Shown: positions 58,201 through 64,000 of the stretch, piece after piece
Layout of the letters: the number at the start of each line of letters is the position of its first letter
How positions within the stretch are numbered: the first letter of the stretch is position 1
NCBI GenBank assembly: GCA_024230295.1
Contig: JAAERN010000049.1
Coordinates: 62,001-126,000 of the forward strand
DNA: 64,000 bases
Origin: Planctomycetota bacterium
Lineage (GTDB): Bacteria; Planctomycetota; Phycisphaerae; Phycisphaerales; SM1A02
Reading direction: 5' to 3'
Notes under the pieces: generated by a model
Database searches by the model: none
Seen by the model: only the letters and a program-made list of their open reading frames with translations
What the model was told of the DNA's origin: nothing
Translations under genes and position numbers: made by a program

Positions 58201-58525
58201 ACAGCCGCTCGGCAATCAAATCGGACCTCGCCGTAGTTTCACCCGGAAGTGTCTCCAAGGCCGGGAAGCGGATGGCATTGACTCCGCGTGCAGAGAGCTC
58301 CTCAATCGCCTCGTCCGCCTGATCAAGGTGCGCCGTCACCAGCAATCGCGGCGCCACCCGCTTCGCCGAGACTGCTGCAAGGATCAGGCAAGTCGAAGAG
58401 CCAGCTCTTCCCTGCACCGACACCACTCCAGATCGCATCACCGAGTCGATGCGTTGAATCACAGGCGCCTCGTCAATGATGCGATGCCAACTTTCCTTTG
58501 CTGGCACAACTACCACCGAACACAT
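55265..58525 (-). CDS. mfd: Transcription-repair coupling factor
   Basis: 1086 aa; [74 protein letters not shown]. Confidence 0.97.
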   Translation of the reverse strand: [1086 protein letters not shown]

Positions 58526-58836
58526 TCCGCGATTCGCGTAGCCAACACGGACCCGACACCATCAACCCGCGGCAAGTCGAATGGGTGGGTCAATACTCGG
58601 TTAGATCCACAGATCGCCAAACGCTGCGCCAGTACCGGCCCAACACCCGGTATCAGTCGCCACATCGAGGGATCCCTAGACTCCGGATCGATCACGCCTA
58701 TCTCACCCCAACCAACCTCCGGCAAGGATTGTGACGCGCGACCCTCCCACAATGCGCCTACGGCCAGAATCAGGCACACCAGCACGACACAGCCATGCAC
58801 GCCACGACGGCCACGCCACGCGGTACGAGCCATCAT
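58510..58836 (-). CDS. Membrane-anchored helix-hairpin-helix (ComEA-like) protein
   Basis: TM segment VVLVCLILAVGALW then LIPGVGPVLAQRLAI...DLPRVDGVGSVLATRIAE; ATG near 58836/58833. Confidence 0.68.
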   Translation of the reverse strand: MMARTAWRGRRGVHGCVVLVCLILAVGALWEGRASQSLPEVGWGEIGVIDPESRDPSMWRLIPGVGPVLAQRLAICGSNRVLTHPFDLPRVDGVGSVLATRIAECVRW

Positions 58837-60326
58837 GGATCCTGTGACTGAGACGGTTGGCCCAGGGGCTTGGAGAGCTTCTTCCGCCAACCGACGAGTT
58901 GCCTGAGTACCTGCTTGGCGGCGCCTCGTTCAGAAATGAGACCAGCAGTTGGAGGGCGCGTGTCAACATGATCAAACAGATCGGTCCAGATGATTGACTC
59001 GACATGCGGCTTGGAGAGAAGTATGGGAAGCACCCGGTTGGCCCACTGGCTTTGAAGCGTCTCGCTCCACGCTTCCCGCCAACGTCCCCCTTTCCCTGCC
59101 GCATCGACCGAGGGAACTCCGAGATCTGTCACCAGAACACGAAGATCAAGCAGGAGATACCGATCGAGCAGCCGGCTGACTTCCATCAAGTCACGCATGG
59201 GCCTTCCATCTTCACCGTCCCCGAGTTGAAGCCTCAATCCGACGCCATCAAGTCGAACCCCAGACTGCACGAGTTGTTCCAAAAACATCCACGGCGACAA
59301 CGCGTCGGCGTGCTTGAACATGTACTCACTCCACGGCTGCTCAATCTCGATGATGACCCGCCGACCGCGATGCCCTTCTCGAACAAGGAGCGCAAGGGTG
59401 CGGGCCAAGTCGGTCATGTCCTTGGGCTTCAAGGAAATCGACGAATTCGTATTGAAGCCGGTGCCGATCGACCACATGCCGACATGGTCGCCGTACCGCG
59501 CGACAACTCGCTCAACATGCTCATAAGCCAGATCTCGGAAGTGTTCGAAAGACACTGCTCGGCTTGCCACCCAGCCAGGCAGGCCGTGCCGACCGAGATC
59601 GATGAGTGGTCCACCGATAACTCGGCATCCGTTGTCTTCAGCCCATGCAATCCAGTCATCGGCCTGCTCCCACACGTACGTGCCCTCTTCAGGACACAAT
59701 CGGCCCCACTGCAGGGGGATTGCGAGAAGTCGAAAGTGACGGTGCGCGAGTTCCCGCAGGGCATCACCACTGCGGCTGGGGTCGATTCGGACACCAATCG
59801 AGGTTGAGGGGGCCGCCTTAGATCGAAATCGCCGCCGAAGGAGAATATCCGCGTGAGCAATGGCAAGCCGCTCAGAAGCTCGGATCGCCAATGCAAGTGA
59901 CGCCCGACCAGCCTGATCAGCCTTGGCTTGGTTACTTGTCACCATGGCAGTCGTGAAGAGTCGCCTCGCCTCTTCCCAAAGCTGCATTGCCGGATGAGAA
60001 TCGTCGAGATCAACCATCATCCACTCTTCGGCCTTGTGGACAAACATCGCAATTCGATGTCGTGCGAGCTCCACCGACAATACGTAGGGGAGATCACGCG
60101 ACGGCAGCAAACACGTGCGAAGGGCCAGTTCACCCGGCTCACCGGCGTCATACAAAAGGCTCATGGCTGTCGCGCCGGGGGACCGTCGCAAGCACTCGAT
60201 GACGCCTTCCCGACTGCGAATGCGCCCACCAACCACAACCTCATCCTTGTCAATCAGGATGGCTTGTTGTGGCACACTCGCGTCGGCATGCCCGTCGGCG
60301 TCATAGGAGGTAAATCGAAGCATCAT
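58833..60326 (-). CDS. GH10-like (xylanase fold) protein lacking canonical catalytic glutamates
   Basis: RLLAIPLQWGRLCPEEGTYVWEQADDWIAWAEDNGCRVIGGPLIDLGRHGLPGWV; VARYGDHVGMWSIGTGFN; RLDGVGLRLQL; LRVLVTDLGVPS. Confidence 0.7.
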   Translation of the reverse strand: MMLRFTSYDADGHADASVPQQAILIDKDEVVVGGRIRSREGVIECLRRSPGATAMSLLYDAGEPGELALRTCLLPSRDLPYVLSVELARHRIAMFVHKAEEWMMVDLDDSHPAMQLWEEARRLFTTAMVTSNQAKADQAGRASLALAIRASERLAIAHADILLRRRFRSKAAPSTSIGVRIDPSRSGDALRELAHRHFRLLAIPLQWGRLCPEEGTYVWEQADDWIAWAEDNGCRVIGGPLIDLGRHGLPGWVASRAVSFEHFRDLAYEHVERVVARYGDHVGMWSIGTGFNTNSSISLKPKDMTDLARTLALLVREGHRGRRVIIEIEQPWSEYMFKHADALSPWMFLEQLVQSGVRLDGVGLRLQLGDGEDGRPMRDLMEVSRLLDRYLLLDLRVLVTDLGVPSVDAAGKGGRWREAWSETLQSQWANRVLPILLSKPHVESIIWTDLFDHVDTRPPTAGLISERGAAKQVLRQLVGWRKKLSKPLGQPSQSQDP

Positions 60327-60415
60327 TGCGGCGCGGCATTCTACGGTGAATTACCCATCGGACGGCGATTGCAGCCCAAGTGCTACACTCCCGCTCTAAG
60401 AAGGAGTCCCGACCC

Positions 60416-61360
60416 ATGCAGGCCGCCCCCAACGCCCCGATCACGACCACGAATCTCCCCCTTCAGGGTCGGCGGCAAGGCAAAGTCCGCGATATCTACG
60501 AGATGCCGGCCACGGCGGGACGGCCACCGCAGGTTCTCATCATCGCGACCGACCGCATCAGCGCCTTCGACGTAGTCATGCCAACGCCCGTTCCGGGCAA
60601 GGGGCAGGAACTCACTGCGATTAGTACCCGCTGGTTTGACATGATTCGCTCCTGGAATCTCATCCCCGATCATCTGCAATCAACCGAGCCGGCGGACGTC
60701 GCCGGCGTAGACGCCTCCCACGCAGACCAATTGCATGGCCGAATGATGCTGGGCCGGGCGGCAAGGGTCATACCCGTTGAGTTCGTCGTACGAGGCTATA
60801 TCACCGGCTCGGGCTGGAAGGAATACCAGCAGTCCGGAACGGTGTGCGGAATTGCGCTGCCCGAGGGACTGCGTCACTGCGAACAACTTCCCGAGCCCAT
60901 CTTCACCCCGGCCACGAAGGCGGAAGAAGGTCACGACGAGAACATCGACTTCGAAACTGCATGCTCGATTGCGGGACGCGGTGTGATGAACCGGCTCCGC
61001 GATGTCTCGGTCGAGATTTACTGTCGCGCTGCCGAGTATGCCCGTGAGCGAGGAATCATTCTTGCGGACACCAAATTCGAGTTTGGTTTTGCTCTCGACG
61101 CCAAGGGCAACGAGACCGATGAGATCATACTGATCGACGAAGTCCTGACGCCGGACTCAAGTCGATTCTGGCCCGCCGAGGACTATGAAGTCGGCAGAGA
61201 TCAGGATTCCTTTGACAAGCAGTACGTCCGCAATCATCTCGAAGGCCTCGTCCAGAGCGGTCATTGGGACAAGACGCCGCCCGGACCAACGATTCCGGAC
61301 GACGTCGTCGTCAATACACTGGCGAGATACCGCGAGGCACATCGCCGATTATTCAGCTGA
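60416..61360 (+). CDS. purC: Phosphoribosylaminoimidazole-succinocarboxamide synthase
   Basis: GRRQGKVRDIYEMP; IIATDRISAFDVVMPTPVPGKGQELTAIS; LADTKFEFGF; IDEVLTPDSSRFWP. Confidence 0.97.
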   Translation: MQAAPNAPITTTNLPLQGRRQGKVRDIYEMPATAGRPPQVLIIATDRISAFDVVMPTPVPGKGQELTAISTRWFDMIRSWNLIPDHLQSTEPADVAGVDASHADQLHGRMMLGRAARVIPVEFVVRGYITGSGWKEYQQSGTVCGIALPEGLRHCEQLPEPIFTPATKAEEGHDENIDFETACSIAGRGVMNRLRDVSVEIYCRAAEYARERGIILADTKFEFGFALDAKGNETDEIILIDEVLTPDSSRFWPAEDYEVGRDQDSFDKQYVRNHLEGLVQSGHWDKTPPGPTIPDDVVVNTLARYREAHRRLFS

Positions 61361-61366
61361 CTCCAT

Positions 61367-62734
61367 TCACGGCCACAACACCTCGACGTGGATTACCGAT
61401 ATGTCGCCGCAGTTTCCGAATCCAGCAAGAACGATCATGAGATCGACGAGATCGACATTTCTACTGCCATCAAGATCTGCAAAAGGATCACGGGTGCCCC
61501 ACACTTCGAGAACATCAAGAAGGTCGATCGCCGTGGTCGAGTCATCCATGCCTGTATCACCATCACAGTCGGGGCATGTCGCATCACCGGTAACCGGAAC
61601 GATGCCTTCGGTTGTTCCATGCGTTGAATGCCCGTTGCAGAATGCGTTCGCAGCGAGGTACGGACCTTGCGCCATACTCGAATCGTGATACCAGACATCG
61701 GCACTCTCGCTGGCTTGGTTAGAACGGAAGTGGCACGAGGACACATCTGCATCTATGACACCTTCAGAACCAACCGCTCCTCCTGAAGTGGCGAACCCAC
61801 CTTGGAACAGGCACCGCACTGCCTGGAGTTCGTTCTCGTTGAAGTAGCAGTGCCCTCCCAATGATGCCGAGTTGCCTACGAGCCAACACTGCGACATCTC
61901 CATCGTTCCGCCATGCGCCATTATCGCACCGCCGTTGCCATCAACAGCGTTGCACTGCGAAAAGGAATTTTGATCCAGCAATACATTGCAACCGGCTGCT
62001 GCAATCGCTCCGCCCGACGGGGCTTCGCACGACGAGAAGTCACATCGCTCTACTTCGATGTTGGCGAACATGCCAAAGACCCCTGCGCCAGCGGTATAAC
62101 TGCCTTCACCGGAGGTCATCCCTGCTGACAGATTCGTGAACTCACAGTTGGTCACGCGGACCGACGCCAAGCCAGCCGAAATCGCTACGCCATCGTGAAA
62201 CCGCTGGACTACTGGCGGTCCACCGTCGAAAATATATCGCCGTACCGACGAAAAGGTCATGCCATCGAACTGCATCACGTGTCCCGGTGGGGTGTAGGTC
62301 ACCCTGAAGATTGGATCGTTCGTGGCCGGCCACACGTGAACATCGCCATCACCGATGATCCGAACTGCCTTGCTGCTGATGACGACGTTCTCGTAGTACG
62401 TTCCCTCTTCCACAACGATGACGCAATCATTGTCAGCAGCATCAACCGCGTCCTGAATCGTGGGATACACAGACGGAACGTCGAGCCGACACGGCAGCCA
62501 TGGCAAATCATCAAAGTAGGGGTATTCAAGTACTTCGCCACTGAACCCTGGAATCTCTACTGGCTCAAAGAAATCCCAGCCATCGGGAACAGTCGGAAGC
62601 GACGGCGGCAGCATCGGATCATCGTGCCAAGGCTCATCCGGATTCGGAGTCGTTGCAATCGCAGTAGATACAGCAGTCAGTACTGCAGCCATTGCTGCAA
62701 GAGAAGTGATTCGATTCGTGGCATAGGTGGGCAT
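61367..62734 (-). CDS. Secreted parallel beta-helix (pectate-lyase-like) repeat protein with dockerin-like C-terminus
   Basis: Signal peptide; PTIQDAVDAADNDCVIVVEEGTYYENVVI; repeated VRVTNCEF/IEVERCDFSSC; C-term AIDLLDVLEVWG...DLVDLMIVLAGFGNC. Confidence 0.8.
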   Translation of the reverse strand: MPTYATNRITSLAAMAAVLTAVSTAIATTPNPDEPWHDDPMLPPSLPTVPDGWDFFEPVEIPGFSGEVLEYPYFDDLPWLPCRLDVPSVYPTIQDAVDAADNDCVIVVEEGTYYENVVISSKAVRIIGDGDVHVWPATNDPIFRVTYTPPGHVMQFDGMTFSSVRRYIFDGGPPVVQRFHDGVAISAGLASVRVTNCEFTNLSAGMTSGEGSYTAGAGVFGMFANIEVERCDFSSCEAPSGGAIAAAGCNVLLDQNSFSQCNAVDGNGGAIMAHGGTMEMSQCWLVGNSASLGGHCYFNENELQAVRCLFQGGFATSGGAVGSEGVIDADVSSCHFRSNQASESADVWYHDSSMAQGPYLAANAFCNGHSTHGTTEGIVPVTGDATCPDCDGDTGMDDSTTAIDLLDVLEVWGTRDPFADLDGSRNVDLVDLMIVLAGFGNCGDISVIHVEVLWP

Positions 62735-62892
62735 ATCGTTGGCTCCAGTAGTCTGTTATGCCACTTAGTCAGCCACATGCCCCCGGTGTGATGAGATTGT
62801 AAGAATAGGCCCTAAAGACCCCTTAGGAGGCATTTAGGCTCGCGTACAGACTGGAGTACAAGCGAGATTTGCCAACGATCTGCTGCTGATCG

Positions 62893-63774
62893 TCAGCCGT
62901 GGTCCGCCGCCGCAACCGTGTTACGAAGCAGCATGGCCACTGTCATTGGGCCAACGCCACCTGGCACGGGGCTCAGCCAACCGGCAATTGAGGAGACGGA
63001 CTCGAAGTCAACGTCCCCTACTGTTCGCCGGTCACCATTCTCGTCCTCGATTCTGTTGATCCCGACGTCGATGACGACCGCGCCGGGCTTCACCATGTCT
63101 CTGGTCACCAGCCCCGGCACGCCTGCAGCGACGATGACCACATCAGCACCGCGGACATGGCTTGCCAAATCAACCGTGTGCACATTGGTCGAGATCACCG
63201 TCGCCTGAGCCTCCATCAGCAGAACCGCCACGGGTCTGCCAACAATGGTGCTCGCCCCGACACACACAACTTCGGCGCCAACCAGATTTATTCCCGTTGC
63301 TTCGATCATCCGCATCGTCGCAAGCGCGGTGCAAGGAACCAGCGTGCGGCGGCCGTAGATCACGCCTCCGATGTTGGCGGGATTCACGCCCTCGACGTCT
63401 TTGCCAGCATCGATCATCGACTGAATTCGCATCGTGTCGACCCCGTCGGGCAAGGGCAGATGCACCATGATTGCCGTTACCGCAGGGTCTACGTTGAGCG
63501 ATTGCACTGCATCGGCCACACAGTCGCTGTCGGCGTCACAGGCCACTTCATGCAGCCGGTAGTCGATTCCGATCTCCTCACACATGGAAGCCTGATTCCG
63601 GGCATACACAGAACCTGCGGGGTTGCCCGCGGCCAGAACTACGTCGAGGCGGACGGAAATCCCATTCGCTGCCAGTTCAGCCACCCGCGTGGCCAGTTCG
63701 CGTTTGACGGCATCGGCCAGCTCCCGACCATCGATAATTTTGGCTGTCTCAGCTGTGCTCACACTCGGGAGCAT
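62893..63774 (-). CDS. folD: Methylenetetrahydrofolate dehydrogenase/cyclohydrolase
   Basis: GKDVEGVNPANIGG; GASTIVGRPVAVLLMEAQATVISTNVHT; PVPGGVGPMTVAMLLRNT. Confidence 0.96.
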   Translation of the reverse strand: MLPSVSTAETAKIIDGRELADAVKRELATRVAELAANGISVRLDVVLAAGNPAGSVYARNQASMCEEIGIDYRLHEVACDADSDCVADAVQSLNVDPAVTAIMVHLPLPDGVDTMRIQSMIDAGKDVEGVNPANIGGVIYGRRTLVPCTALATMRMIEATGINLVGAEVVCVGASTIVGRPVAVLLMEAQATVISTNVHTVDLASHVRGADVVIVAAGVPGLVTRDMVKPGAVVIDVGINRIEDENGDRRTVGDVDFESVSSIAGWLSPVPGGVGPMTVAMLLRNTVAAADHG

Positions 63775-63816
63775 AACGAGCCGCGGTAGACCCCGACGGG
63801 GCCTACAATGGGCGGC

Positions 63817-64000
63817 ATGTCAAGCCTCCAACTCGTCCTCATCGACGTGGGCAACTCCTGCTCACGCATCGCCGCCGCCAAAGATCGAACGCTCATCGAG
63901 CCAATCTCTGTAGCAAACACCGATCTTGCAGCGGTCTCGAGTGAAGTTCTCAGACACCGCGCCCTGCTCGACGCAGACGCGTCGAAGGCAACTGTCATCG
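63817..64000 (+). CDS. coaX: Type III pantothenate kinase-like (partial, runs off the window)
   Basis: N-terminus MSSLQLVLIDVGNSCSRIAAAKDRTLIEPISV; DxGN phosphate motif. ATG 63808 is an alternative in-frame start. Confidence 0.7.
   Translation, partial: MSSLQLVLIDVGNSCSRIAAAKDRTLIEPISVANTDLAAVSSEVLRHRALLDADASKATVI

Noticed and set aside
1-64000. CRISPR arrays, insertion sequences, prophage or rRNA
   Set aside because: No regularly spaced direct repeats, transposase/integrase motifs, phage genes or rRNA-like sequence were found by eye.

Overview
GC-rich bacterial chromosome segment. Gene content and dockerin-like secreted proteins suggest a planctomycete, probably Phycisphaerae-like (inference only). 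It is mostly densely packed housekeeping genes: kbl/tdh-like, rlmN, hemW, purA-uppS, coaB, thiS-thiG, pgm-like, dinG, rsmG, rodA-mrdA, tRNA-Gln, glmU-like-prs-rplY-pth-rpsF-ssb-rplI, mfd, purC, folD and a partial coaX. The standout region is a ~21 kb minus-strand block (16129-37234) encoding a type II secretion/type IV pilus-like machine. It has two PilB/GspE ATPases, a PilT, one PilC/GspF platform protein and six prepilin-like proteins in a GspG-H-I-J-K-like order. These proteins are strongly enlarged, ending in a 2711-aa GspK-like protein with many DxDxDG-type acidic loops. Other items worth checking: a GH10-fold protein lacking both catalytic glutamates, a stand-alone class II RNR C-terminal (TSCPD-like) domain, acidic tails on three ribosomal proteins, absence of rpsR from its usual slot, a tRNA-Gln abutting a CDS, and a tandem pair of unknown secreted paralogs. 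No CRISPR array, rRNA or transposon was seen. All family calls come from reading motifs; no database search was run.
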